From: Collybia mongolica
Lineage: Eukaryota; Basidiomycota; Agaricomycetes; Agaricales; Clitocybaceae
Assembly: GCA_013420905.1 (NCBI GenBank)
Contig: JAAXNY010000005.1
Location: 3,534,001 to 3,598,000, forward strand
Length of the DNA: 64,000 nucleotides
Direction of reading: 5' to 3'
Shown one piece after another: positions 37,525 through 48,111 of this stretch. A model generated the notes under the pieces. That model made no database searches and was not told the origin of the DNA. It was given only the letters and a program-made list of their open reading frames with translations. The position numbers and the translations under genes were made by a program. Numbering within the stretch: the stretch's first letter is position 1; each line of letters starts with the position of its first letter.

Positions 37525-37592
37525 TCTGTATCATGCTGGTGCCATTGCATCTAAACCTGAATAGGTTGATGGTTCTGATCAGCTTGACCTTT

Positions 37593-38077
37593 TGTTACGG
37601 CTGTTTAGGCCTTATCCTCTAGATCAGTCTGGTTCGTCATTCATTCATTCTAAGACCGTTGACTCTGTAAGTCCAACATCTAATGACTCCTGCTAGAGGG
37701 CTAAGTCAGATTGTTTGTTTAGTGATACACTACTCCCTGCATAAGGCAAGTAGAATTGAGTTCACATTGAGGAGTTGAGAGTAGGTGAATAAGGTGAATT
37801 CAGCTAGGTCAAGCTAAAGAACTAACTAAGCTAGAATATCCCTATATATACATAGGAGTCCAATAAGCATAGATAAGCATGGTTTATGCTATTGGTCATA
37901 TAGATAAGAGGGATTAGTGCTATTGGTTATATAGATAAAGGGGATGAGTAAGCATGGGAAATAGAATGCATATATGGGTTTTAGAGATAAGGGTTGGCTG
38001 ATGTTAGTAAGCATGTGTAATCAGTAATATGTAAGGGAAAAGAGTGAATAGAGCATGTGAATAGGGAATTTGTAACA
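37593..38077 (-). repeat. Single LTR of the truncated gypsy element
   Basis: 485 bp bounded by TGTTAC (37593-37598) and its inverse GTAACA (38072-38077), placed where the 5' LTR of the reverse-strand gag gene should be. No second copy occurs on the other side because the element is cut at 35641. Boundaries rest on the 6-bp inverted ends and gene position only. Confidence 0.6.
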
Positions 38078-38269
38078 CCAGCAGCAGAGAGGCAAGATGA
38101 AAGGAAAAGAGAGAGAGGAATGGGATGTGATCGGAGGGGTATGAAGTTGTGATGAGTGTATAGACAAGTCAAAAACTTGCTGGGATGATATTGAAGTCAA
38201 AGTTGGAGTTGAGGTTGAAGAAGAGGAGATGATCAAAGATATTGGTGTACACCCATAGCGTGAGTGCAA

Positions 38270-38560
38270 GCATGTTAATGTATCATTGAACCCTGGGGTA
38301 TCAACCATAACTACCTGCTGGCCTATGAGTGGGCCCTGTAGAACTTAGAAAGGAACCACCTGGATTTTGGCAGTACAAGACTGCAAGTCATGTCCAATGC
38401 CCACTTCAATTGTATTCCAATGGGACAAGGCCAAGTTTTTAATGAACTAAAACCATTATCAAGTTAGACAACTCTGATAACATTACACTTGTAAACATAC
38501 AGTGCTTTTCCCAACACCCATTGGGCCCATTACACTAGGTAAAGCCAAGACATAAGAATG
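38270..38560 (-). pseudogene. P-loop GTPase gene relic
   Basis: Reverse-strand reading contains a Walker A loop (LPSVMGPMGVGKST, 38501-38540), then after an intron-like gap HWNTIEVGIGHDLQSCTAKI, an in-frame stop, and QQVVMVDTPGFNDTL (G3 DTPG, 38281-38310). The spacing and the HDLQSCT block fit the small AIG1/G-domain GTPases that are multicopy in agaric genomes. Beyond DTPGF the reading is lost near the gypsy LTR at 38077. Confidence 0.5.
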
Positions 38561-38879
38561 AGAAAACTGGACCAAATTTGTGCTTCATGCATGGTATAAC
38601 AATATCATTGTTTTGTGCAGTTTCAAGTATTAATATTCTTTGTCAATGCCAATAATCTTTGAATTCCTTTCTTCTGTGTTTGAGATGTTTTAGACAAGGC
38701 TTTTCTGGGAGGCATTGGATTTACAAGTGGTCATTGGGTTTCATGCTAGATGGCATCCAGATAAATATAGGAGGGTCTCATGATTACCCAGGCCTGCAGG
38801 TATCCTCAAGGCTAAATCCAGGCTTAGGGAAAGTCATCCGTGGCAATATGAAATGGGGAAGAAGCAATCTGTTTGTGGC

Positions 38880-39060
38880 ACAGTTTCAATAGGGTTCAGG
38901 AAGAAACTCCAAGGTTAGTAACTAACAGGTTATTAACAGGTTGCTAACATGGCAGCTTTGGAGGGGGTTATTCACAGACATTAATAACATGTTAGTAACA
39001 TGTTAAAATTTGTTAGAAATGTTATTAACACTGTTAATAATTAAAAAATCCCTCCCCCTA
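38880..39060. repeat. AT-rich short-period GTTA/TAAC inverted motif cluster
   Basis: Many copies of TTAACAGGTT, TAACATG and GTTAGTAACATG occur in both orientations within 180 bp, ending in TTATTAACACTGTTAATAATT. It can fold on itself extensively. No gene is seen here. Confidence 0.45.
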
Positions 39061-39995
39061 CCAATCCCAGTTAGGCCCTTCCCCTTCATCTTCCTGCACT
39101 ATATCTGGCCCTTTTACTTTTTTCTGAGTGATATTAACCTCTCCTGAACTCTCTGAGAACATATTAACAAAAATTGGAGATGTAAGACCAGTCAAGTAAG
39201 GTTTTTAGAGCTTGTAAGACTATGCATGAGGCAGAGGCCATGATCATGATGTTAGGACATAGTATTAGAGCAATATGAGAAAAATTGTGATTTCCATAAT
39301 TTTCCAATAATCTTTCAGAGGCTAGATGAAAAATATGGATCAAAATCACCTAAAGTTGCCCAAAACTGTCCAGATAAACTGGGCAAAAAGTGGGATTATG
39401 CCATTACCATGCAGTCTTCAATATTGGAGGGTGAGGTGATGATGTGACAGGGAGTAGTAGTACCCATGTGTCATTAGCAGTTGGATTATATGAACTGAGC
39501 CTATTGTAATGAATAGTAGTACATGCAGACCTATATGGTGGTTTAGTGGTTCAATTGGTGAAAAAATATTATTGGTGCAATGGAAATGTGGGAAAATGCT
39601 ATAGAACTCATAGTGGACTTAGATTCAATGGAAGAGAGATCTAGAGGAGAAAAGTTTCCAAATTGATGATCCAGAATGTAATCAATGATTTTCCATGCAG
39701 ATTTGTAGGTGCCAGCATACCCTGGAGGCTCCCCTGCATCAATGCCACTTTGGATGAAACTTGGTGCCAACAGCCAGAGTGATGTCACAGGTGGCATTGT
39801 TAGCATGCAAGTAGTCAAGCAGTAGGTGACTTAATTGAAGGGGTTCAACCAAATATAGGATTGCAAAATACATGTCTTTATTACATCTGTTAGTCTACTT
39901 AGAGGTAGCAAGGACTTTGGAGAAATGGTGATTCATTCACCATTTGTTATCCATTGTGCAATTATTAGAATAGGCAGAAGCAGGGATGTCTATAA
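39061..39995. other. CpG-poor spacer, no gene seen
   Basis: No supportable gene. A reverse-strand open stretch at 39543-39818 (SFIQSGIDAGEPPGYAGTYK and following) reads smoothly but lacks a recognisable domain or start. Confidence 0.3.
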
Positions 39996-40353
39996 CAGCC
40001 AACAGCTGAAGTCTGAAGTAAGTAACTGGTTTATTGATCAAACAGAAGCTATACTAACCTGAAGTCCAAAGTAAGTAACTAGGGACTTCAGGGCTATCTA
40101 CTATCCTATATATATGTGCTAGAACAATAACAAGAGTAAAGACAATAGAAACAATAAGAAGGTGATAAGGATCTGATCATCTGATATAACAGTGATCAGC
40201 ATCTGGTCATCTGATGAGATGCCAAGAATAATAAGAACAATAGAGACAATAGTCTCCAGATCATGATAACCATCTGATAAGGATCAGGTGGATCAGGGAT
40301 GACAGAAACAGCATAAGGTTATGTATGGAGATGCATATGGTCAGTTCTAACAG
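39996..40353. repeat. Possible solo LTR
   Basis: The stretch begins TGTCTATAAC and ends GTTCTAACA, and contains paired direct sub-repeats (CTGAAGTCTGAAGTAAGTAACT and CTGAAGTCCAAAGTAAGTAACT near 40010 and 40060, ATCTGATCATCTGATATAAC and ATCTGGTCATCTGATGAGAT near 40170 and 40200) and a CTATATATATG promoter-like motif. No target duplication was found, so this is tentative. Confidence 0.3.
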
Positions 40354-40460
40354 CAATATTTTGAATAACTTCAGAATCTTTGGTCAATGTACCATCGAGT
40401 CCAGGTGTGTTGATGAAGACAAAGCGAAATGGAAGCTCTGAATTGTGTGTGTGTGTTGGG

Positions 40461-41012
40461 AGGCCCCCGGAAGCTCCCCTATATGTTTGGAATTTTTTGT
40501 TGCTAGAAAAGGCCTCAAATCTGCAATGTTTTGGACTTCAAATCTGCTATATGGGCCAGGGTTTATGTTATTAAACATAAAACATGCCAAAAAAAAAAGA
40601 AACAGAAAAAAACATAAGAATTTTGAGACAAGAAAGACTGTCTATTTGGCAAATATACATATTGATAATTGGAGTATCATGTCAAGTAGATTTGTGAGGT
40701 TTTGATATCATTCTACCTCCTGGGAATCCTGGATTTTCCACCTACAGCTTTCTTTTCTTTGTGCTCCTTCAAGGATTGAGAATATAGACTCTGACTCTTC
40801 TCAAATGAAACAGATCAATTGCGAATGAACCGGCAACCCATTTCTTAAAAAAGAACAAAATCCCCAAGGAAGGTCTGAAATCCGCTATATATAGGCCGAG
40901 GATTTTACCAAAATCGCCTCAAATCCACTGTTCTGGGCCGGGAAAACCGTCGTTTTGGGGGTCTCAAATCCGGAAAAAAATTCCGAACGTACAGAGGAGC
41001 TTCCGGGGGCCT
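40461..41012. mobile_element. 552-bp MITE with 8-bp target site duplication
   Basis: Perfect 17-bp terminal inverted repeat AGGCCCCCGGAAGCTCC at both ends, continuing with four mismatches (each a C/T or G/A difference) into GGAATTTTTT. GTGTTGGG flanks the element on both sides (40453-40460 and 41013-41020), an 8-bp target duplication. No coding capacity. An 8-bp duplication fits hAT or KDZ/Zisupton families; the terminal sequence does not settle which. Confidence 0.85.
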
Positions 41013-41020
41013 GTGTTGGG

Positions 41021-41790
41021 TGGGTGCATATAAAATGCTGCACTCGCAGTTCAGAACAGGTCATCAAATCGTGGCTCAATTCCATTGCATTCGTTCCTGC
41101 AGCAGTGTTAATGACTGTCATTGCAGTGTGAGAAAAAAAGAATATTGCACAAAAACAGATTATGGATTTTCACCTGGCTCTTTCCAGTTCCCGTTTGACC
41201 AACGACACTAGAACGATTCATGCTTAGCGGAACAAGTAGGGCAATTTGTCCAGAAATAAGTAGGCATACAGGATGAGGATATCACTGTCTTTTATGTATC
41301 ACGATGGAAGGTTGAGCATCGTATGTGAGTCGGTCGAGTGGGTTAAAGGAACGAGTTCTATGCCAAAGGACGTGCTGAACAAATTGAAAGTATCCGAAAC
41401 TAGGTCCGCAATCTGGAAACGTGTTACGGGCGTGGTTTAAGGCAGGTTGGGTGGGCCTAGGTATAGCAGGAAAGTTGTAAGTACTATTAGGACAATTGAA
41501 TGTCATGTGCGCTACTTAGTCCCGCGCGGCTCCGTGGTATTGGATTGTAACAAGTATTTCAATGTGTCCTTAATATCTGAGATCATGACCGAGAAGCGGG
41601 AGTTTCTGGGAAGTTTGTGATTAAGTGACCACTTCATATTTGCAATCGGCTTGCCACAGCTTGATCTTCAAAATGGTTTGGAGAGGACCCACCAATCAGG
41701 ACCAAGACAAGAACAAATTCAAAACAATCCCTAGAGAGGAATAATATATATACAAATACTCATACAATATCTCCCTTTTACAGCTTGGAA
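41021..41790. other. Intergenic, no gene seen
   Basis: 770 bp to the right of the MITE with normal CpG content. Short open frames only; no motif recognised. Confidence 0.35.
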
Positions 41791-42972
41791 CTAGGGCGCG
41801 TTTTCATTGTCAGTCGAACCTGGGGTAGGATATGCCGACGCATCGCCAACGGGCTCGTTGGTGGGCGAAATGGGCCGAATAATGATTGATGGGGCGGGGT
41901 GGGACAATACAGCATCCGCAGTGCGTAAGCGTCGACGCAGCCTTGGCCCAGTAACATATGCCCTCTCATCACTCGTTTCCGCATCAGGAACCTCCGGTGC
42001 AGAGGAAGTGGAGGGTTGAGGAGTGGGGGTAAAAGTGAACCAGGCTGGACTGGACGGAGAAGGATATATAACTGGGCCGTCTTCTGAAGCATCAGCACTC
42101 AGGGTATCTGCCCCATCAGACCAAGGGAAACCCTCTGTGGATTCATGACGGCGTGCGCGGCTGAATGGGAAGAAGCGCCGTGTTGATTCTGAATTCCTAC
42201 TCCACGGCCCAACTCGAACATCAGGAGCTTCAGCGGTGCCTGAATGAGGACCCCGAGTTTCCCTGATCGACGAACGCCGACGGTGCGTAAAGTCATTAAA
42301 ATCCACAGTCCGAGAACGGGAGGAGCGTCGAATGGATTGTTGCCGTGTCAGACCATTACTAGAAATGGCTAGACTGGCAGCAGGTGGCATAGACCAGGGC
42401 CCGCTACGGCCTTGTGGTGGGTGTGGTGAGGTTGTGGTTGGAGGTTCTTCCGCTGTGGGTGATGGGCTCGCTTCCACTCGTGCACTTTGCATTCCGTGGT
42501 TCGCATATGCATCATATAGATCAGAGTTTGTACGAGCACCTTCTAGGGTCCCGTTGTCTAGCATACGTTCAAAAATGTCCTCATCTTCTTCCATGTCCAT
42601 TTCGCTTGGTGGGGCAGTGAGGTACTCTGTCAAGTTTGCCGACCTTCGGGTAGGATGGAAGCGTCCCAGAGAACGATCGCGATATACACGAAGGGGGGTC
42701 GCCAACAGTCGCAGGCTTTTGGCAGAGCGATCTGCAATGAGCCTTCGGTCATTGAGATTGGGTCGAGTCCGTCGTTCTGCCAATTCCTATATCAAGTGAG
42801 ACTCAGCGCCTCATCGACCACCTGAACCAAACGCGCTCACTTTGACAAGAATGTCAATGAGGGAAGTAGTAAACGAGTCACCAGTGTCCAGGTCATTCAC
42901 GAAGTTCTCATAACTGATTGTAGGCTCTGTCTTCTCCAATGAGGACCGACAAATGGAGCCAGACCTAACCAT
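41791..42972 (-). CDS. Hypothetical Ser/Arg/Pro-rich protein
   Basis: Two exons: MVRSGSICRSSLEKTEPTIS (ATG at 42972) with the fold-like stretch SYENFVNDLDTGDSFTTSLI, an intron of about 55 bp, then a 330-residue exon beginning ELAERRTRPNLNDRRLIADR and ending TPGSTDNENAP (stop 41791). Most of the protein is low-complexity and disordered (RRSSRSRTVDFNDFTHRRRS, SPSSPAWFTFTPTPQP), with an acidic patch MDMEEDEDIFERMLDNGTLE. No catalytic domain is seen. Codon use and CpG content are ordinary, unlike the repeat island to its left. Further 5' exons are possible because the first exon is short. Confidence 0.55.
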
Positions 42973-43379
42973 TTGAATATGCCGTGAGCGATATTATCCA
43001 ACGCAAATGAAAGCTTCTGTTCGACACATACACCAAGTTTTTAATTTTAGAGTGCAAAACATCGTCAAGGTAGTCGGGTGTCCTATTAACCGCCGGAGTG
43101 AGCATGAGCCGCATTATGACCGGTGAAAACCGTCTCGCACCATTTCCCCATTCTAATACACAAGATAGAGAAATTTAACTTATTTAGATGAAGGGAGAGA
43201 GAATAATTTCAGGAGAAACGAGGGGCCGTGATGAAGAGGAAGGGACGTTGGCCGTTCGTGATGGTGGTGAAGGACAAAGGAAGGTTTATCAAGTGACCAT
43301 AACAAACGTCAACACAAATGTGGCTGGAGTTTCCTTTTACAGACAGACTTGGTCCCTCCCTCCTCAGGCTCAAATTATA
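42973..43379. other. Intergenic, no gene seen
   Basis: 407 bp between the upstream side of the Ser/Arg-rich gene and the 3' end of the dynein gene; nothing recognisable. Confidence 0.35.
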
Positions 43380-45264
43380 TTACATGCTCGTATCCTCTCC
43401 TCCACTCGTGCTACCATTAGCTTTTGGAGTAGCCGCTCGACCACCCGCAGCAGCAGCACTAGCGCCTGCTCTATCCTTCGAGCTTAGCAAACTCTGGAAG
43501 AAATTCTGGAGCACCTCGTGTTGGGTTTGGCCACCAGTCGGGCTCGGTGATCCAGCTGTAGGTACGGGTGATGCGGGTGAGCGGGCGCTAGTGGACGCCG
43601 TGCCAACAGGTGCAAGACCAGGAGGTCGTCCACTGGTTCCGGCGGGATTACGCGTTGATCTTCGGGCTTGGTCTGCTGCTGCGGGCCCGCCTCCAATGCC
43701 AACTTCCATTTCCGTAAGAGCACGTTCAACATTGGGCAAGTTGAAACTGCTGCTTCCAAGTGGTCCTACAATACCTGCAGCGGCGGCGGCAAGGTCAGCT
43801 GGATTACGGAATGCACCTCTTGGATCTCGATCTGGTTTCTTCGCATTTTCATCGTAGTTTTTGGCAAGGAAGGCTTGTTCTGGCGTTGGATTGTTGAAAG
43901 GTGGTAATGGAGTGGGCTGGCGTAACGCATACTCAAAACAAAATTTGGTACAACAGAAAATCTCGTACCTTGACGCCCTGGTCAGGAACGAGAGATGCAA
44001 ACAGTTTCTTGGCTCCACCACCCTCAGTTTGATTTTCTTCAGCGGCAAGATCCTTTTCCCAAGCCTCCCCCCATACCTTGGCGTCAAAGCCATCCCGCAT
44101 AACCGATATTTTCCCCCAACTATCCCAACCAGCTGGTACGACTATCCGGTCGCGATCTAATGTATTCGGCTTCTCGGTAAATGGGAATATATTACGCGTC
44201 GGAGCTATAAGTTCTCCTCCAGGCAGAGCAGGCGATGGCGCAGGAGGTGCGAACAGAAGATGCAGTGCATACTGCCGAAGCACCTGAAGTGTTGTGGGGA
44301 CAGTCGTAGTGTAGAAAAGAGCCGCACCATCTGTGAAATCACATTAGCACGGAACTTGTCGGTCCTGCGAGTGAACTTACACTTAAGGCATATTGTTCTC
44401 AAAACCTGCATTACTCCATCCGTCCTTTCTTCCCATTCCCCTCCTTTACCTTTGACCATACTTCCCATACCTGATGCCCCTGCAACCATGTCGTTCCCGT
44501 CGTCAATCAAGTCGGCCTTTGTGCATGCCACAATTATAGGGACACCCGCGGTGTTGTGAGTAAATGTCCCAGGTCCTAGAGGTAAAAGAGTTCCCGATAA
44601 AGTCGAATTGGCAGGTAATGGATCAGTCGAAGGTTCCGTATATTGTTGGATATGTGACTGCACTGAGTGTAAATGATGATTACACCAACATTGACCTAAT
44701 AGATGCAAAACTCACACCGTTCGCGGTTTTCCTCTCGAACGATCTCTAGTTCTCGTGAACCATCAGCTTTGGCCCAAGTTTCCACCCATTCTAGCCACGT
44801 TTGCAATTCCTCAACAAAGGTCCAGGGACGCGTCCAGTCTAGAACAATCATAACGAGCGTGTGGGGCAGGGCGGGACGTGGCGGTAGAAAATGAGGAAGG
44901 AGGGCTGTGTATGAGGTGGACGTGGAGGGAACGATATATACGGACAAACGTCCTAGGGTATCTACAAGGTGATTTGTTAGAGGGGACCACGCCAATGAAG
45001 TGTGTAAAGCGTGCCTTCATCGCCTTCGTCTCGAACATCTGCAAAATCATATCCAAGCGCAAAATCACTCCTGCTGTCGTCTTTTCCTTCATCTGACAAG
45101 GGCTTCTGCAATAAGGCTGACGCCAAAGTCGATTTTCCACTGGACGGTTGGCCAAGTAGGAGGATTTGCTTCGAAGTTATAGAACGCGAGGATAACACAG
45201 AGTTCAAGATCGACGACCAGAGAAGCTCTGGAGGTTCTGGGGTCGACGGCCTTGAGGTCTCCAT
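43380..45264 (-). CDS. Dynein light intermediate chain
   Basis: Start METSRPSTPEPPELLWSSIL (45264), then a P-loop (QILLLGQPSSGKSTLASALL), FALGYDFADVRDEGDEGT, LSVYIVPSTSTSYTALLPHF, TLVMIVLDWTRPWTFVEELQ, TWLEWVETWAKADGSRELE, GVPIIVACTKADLIDD (G4-like TKAD), GVMQVLRTICLKYGAALFYT, QYALHLLFAPP, DRDRIVVPAGWDSWGKISVM and a proline/serine-rich C-terminal effector region with VLQNFFQSLLSSKDRA, ending at 43380. This is the Ras-like core plus adaptor-binding tail of the dynein light intermediate chain. The LQNFFQSLL helix resembles the tail helix that binds activating adaptors; that role is inferred. Five or so introns. It has a 156-bp divergent promoter with TIP41. Confidence 0.9.
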
Positions 45265-45420
45265 GGTTGGTAGTGATATTCTGAGTTGAGCAGAAACCAC
45301 TAGCAAAAGCCAATTTCAGATTCCGATCCTTTGCCTGCGACAACATACATAATTTTTGCCAAATCCACAAAGACAACGCCTCATTCGTTTACACCCCAGC
45401 CTACCTACTCCGAGGCTATC
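45265..45420. promoter_or_regulatory. Bidirectional promoter DLIC / TIP41
   Basis: Only 156 bp separate the divergent start codons. No TATA box is clear. Confidence 0.45.
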
Positions 45421-46508
45421 ATGGCTGCAGCGGTCGCAGTTCCAGAACACAAACTCTCTGAATCCCCGAATTCGCGATCCATCGAAGTCTTTGATTGGTT
45501 CATCACCGCGTCAACGAACCCCATATCCAACGCTTCAGAATGTGATGCCCTTCAGGCTTCTCTTGGGTTTCCCCTGCCGGAAATGATCTTCGGGAACAAT
45601 TTCCTTACCCTCGAACATCGCCCGTCTGGATGGAAATATGCCTTCACGACAGGGGCTGCCCTGAAAGCCGTCAAGAATGGCGAGCTGGAAGAAGGAGATG
45701 GAGGGGTTAAAGTAGGCTATGCTGATAAATGGATGGAGAGCCGGTACGATATACGTATTTTCGGAAATCGCGTCCAATGACTTAGACATGAACGACAAAA
45801 GGACGGGATCCTCATCACTCCTTCCGATGCCGAAGACTGTCCCAACAAAACCCTATGATTGGACATACACGACTACCTACACGGGCCACAGATCGACTGA
45901 CGGTATAGATCTGCTCACTGGCGATTCCACTGCGTCATGGTTTCCCGCAGACACTGAGAACCCAGGACACATCATCCCGATGGCAGAATTGACGCGTCCC
46001 GATCCCATCCTTTTCTACGCAGAGGTGCCGCTATTTGAGGATGAACTACATGACAATGGTTCATCAAATCTCCTCGTCAGAATAGTAAGCTTTGCTTTTC
46101 ACGAGTCATGAAATAGTGATAATATATGTTGGCAGCGTGTGATGCCGACCTGTATATTTATTCTATCTCGATTCACGCTACGCGTTGATAATGTTCTTTT
46201 TCGGACACACGACACACGGATGTACCATTCTTTTACATCCAAGCCGCCCCTAATCACCCGAGAAGTCAGTGGATGGGAGGCCCCATACGAACGTGTCAAA
46301 CGGGTAAGGATGCTTAGCAGGGGTGTGCACTCCGGCTAATCGACTATTACAGCAACTTCCTAAACGCGATGATCTGACGCCTCTTACTGATGCAACGTTC
46401 ATCGCGAAAGTATTAACAGGTATGCCCATGCATGTTTCACAGCAGGAGGGGGCAAATACACGATGGCGAGGCCTGGGAACAAAGATTGAGATCAGCCAAC
46501 TTAAATAA
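45421..46508 (+). CDS. TIP41-like regulator of PP2A-type phosphatases
   Basis: Exons 45421-45743, 45802-46084, 46136 to about 46303, and about 46354-46508. Landmarks: [133 protein letters not shown] and [18 protein letters not shown]41 binds Tap42/alpha4 or PP2A catalytic subunits and acts in TOR signalling. The first intron was given the acceptor at 45801 because the nearer AG at 45785 loses frame before KPYDWTYTT. The ATG at 45421 is the conserved-length start. Confidence 0.9.
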
Positions 46509-46646
46509 TTTATGGTCGTGTCATTGGTAGGTACGGAAAATATGTAGAATAATAAAACAACAGAATGTACCAGTAGTGTAAAGTATAAAGTGCGTCCCAG
46601 GGCAAACAATCACAGCCCTCTAAATTCTCTCCGACAGAGCCTCTTC

Positions 46647-47936
46647 TCACATCAGTTTCGCTTCTCTCTTCGACTGTTGCACCTGAGCAAGCCGCTGACT
46701 TCGTAATGTCATTTGTGGACCCAGAGCATTTTTCTTGCTTGCAGCAGCAGTAATTGCTGGACCAATGGATGACTGGGATAACGATATCCGTGTTTCGTCG
46801 GACGCAAACCCTGGAATTCGAATATTATGGTTGCGCTCTGGAGACATCAACTGTCACATAACTGTCATAAGTTCCCTCTTAAATTTACTGACCGAGATGT
46901 AGTTGCAGATCTTTCACTTCTAACGAATCCCCTCCACGATGCTTAGCCAGTCGACACGCAAAATTAGTTACAGAGTCGATAAATTCGTCTGCAATTGATA
47001 ATAGAAGCTAACACGTGACGTCAGCGATGCCACACAAATGACTTTGATAAAACTCACATCTTCTACTTCAGGCTCAATCTTCACATTGGGATCCACACTA
47101 GCTACCAAGTCTTGTATTGTTCGCCGCATACTTTGATCTCCAGGCGTGTTTTTTCTTCGAGATCGATTGTCGTCCAAAGTCAGTGTACTAACATCTTCTG
47201 GCGCGCGTGCAACTTGTGCCGGAGTTCCTAGATGAGACAGGATGTTTAGAGCTCGAGAGTACCAGATATTTGTTACGAACCAGACATTCTTCCACTAGCA
47301 ATTCCACCAGTCAACGTTGGCCTTGTTGGAGTCCACTGTACAGCTCCGGGGTTGTTGGTATTTAGAGTTGCACTGATAGCAGGATAGAATTCTGCAGGAT
47401 TGGTTGCGCCGAGAGTGGGAGGTATAGTTCCGGTTTCATGGGCGGTCTTAAATGCAGGGTGGGTGGGATTAGGCGTGGCTGATGCTGGCGTAGGTGGCTG
47501 TTCCAAGCCGGAATTGAGCGAAACTTCTAAGGCAAAGCGAACAAAGATACCTTTGAAGGGCCAGCCGCTGCAACGTTGCCTTGTGCTTGCGCTTGTCCAA
47601 TCGGTGCGCCAACTTTGTGTTTGTCCGCAAATTGTTTGAGCTGTTCGAGATTGATACCATACTAGATTGTTCATTTATTTCGAACCTCTAAACATCAGTC
47701 CACCATACCTGCATGATTTGGTTCTGGTTAAGCTTTCCCTGCTTTACTAAGGTTGCCATATTGGACAGAAGAATCTGGGCCATGCGCTCGTTTGAGAGCT
47801 GTTCGCCAGTTTGAGTTTTGAGGAGATTCCCAAGGACACCAATCATATCCACTGGGGGTGGCCCATCAGCTGGCGCAGGTGTAGCTGCGCCGGCAGGGGC
47901 TGTACTAGAGCTTGCAGACGCGTTGCTAGTGTCCAT
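46647..47936 (-). CDS. taf12: TFIID/SAGA subunit TAF12
   Basis: Begins [20 protein letters not shown] (47936), with [40 protein letters not shown], a Pro/Thr-rich linker, then the histone fold: [73 protein letters not shown]. It ends with [17 protein letters not shown] at 46647. TAF12 pairs with TAF4/Ada1 in TFIID and SAGA. Six or so introns. It converges on TIP41 (138 bp between stops) and diverges from RRS1 (175 bp between starts). Confidence 0.92.
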
Positions 47937-48111
47937 TCAGACCGAATTGCAGTTGGTTGTGCAGCGTTTAGGAAGACTCAAGAGATGTTCAACAATTGTT
48001 AGCGACGCTTGGCAGCGGGCCGAAGCTTGCCGTCGGCCTCGGAACCAAACAACGGCTCTAGAGTTTTTTCAAATCTCTAAATTTGAAGCTTTCGAATTCA
48101 AGCTTACAACG

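Noticed and set aside
39996..40353. A complete LTR retrotransposon at this position
   Set aside because: No coding sequence and no second LTR; at best a solo LTR, and no target duplication was found.
40440..40460. GT microsatellite next to the MITE as an independent repeat
   Set aside because: It is only a short GT run, and its right end is the 8-bp target duplication.
42332..42799. Plus-strand frame of 155 codons antisense to the Ser/Arg-rich gene
   Set aside because: Composition mirrors the opposite strand's coding sequence; no start context, introns or motif.
43318..43857. Plus-strand frame of 179 codons over the dynein gene 3' end
   Set aside because: Shadow of the Ala/Pro/Ser-rich C-terminal region of the dynein light intermediate chain.
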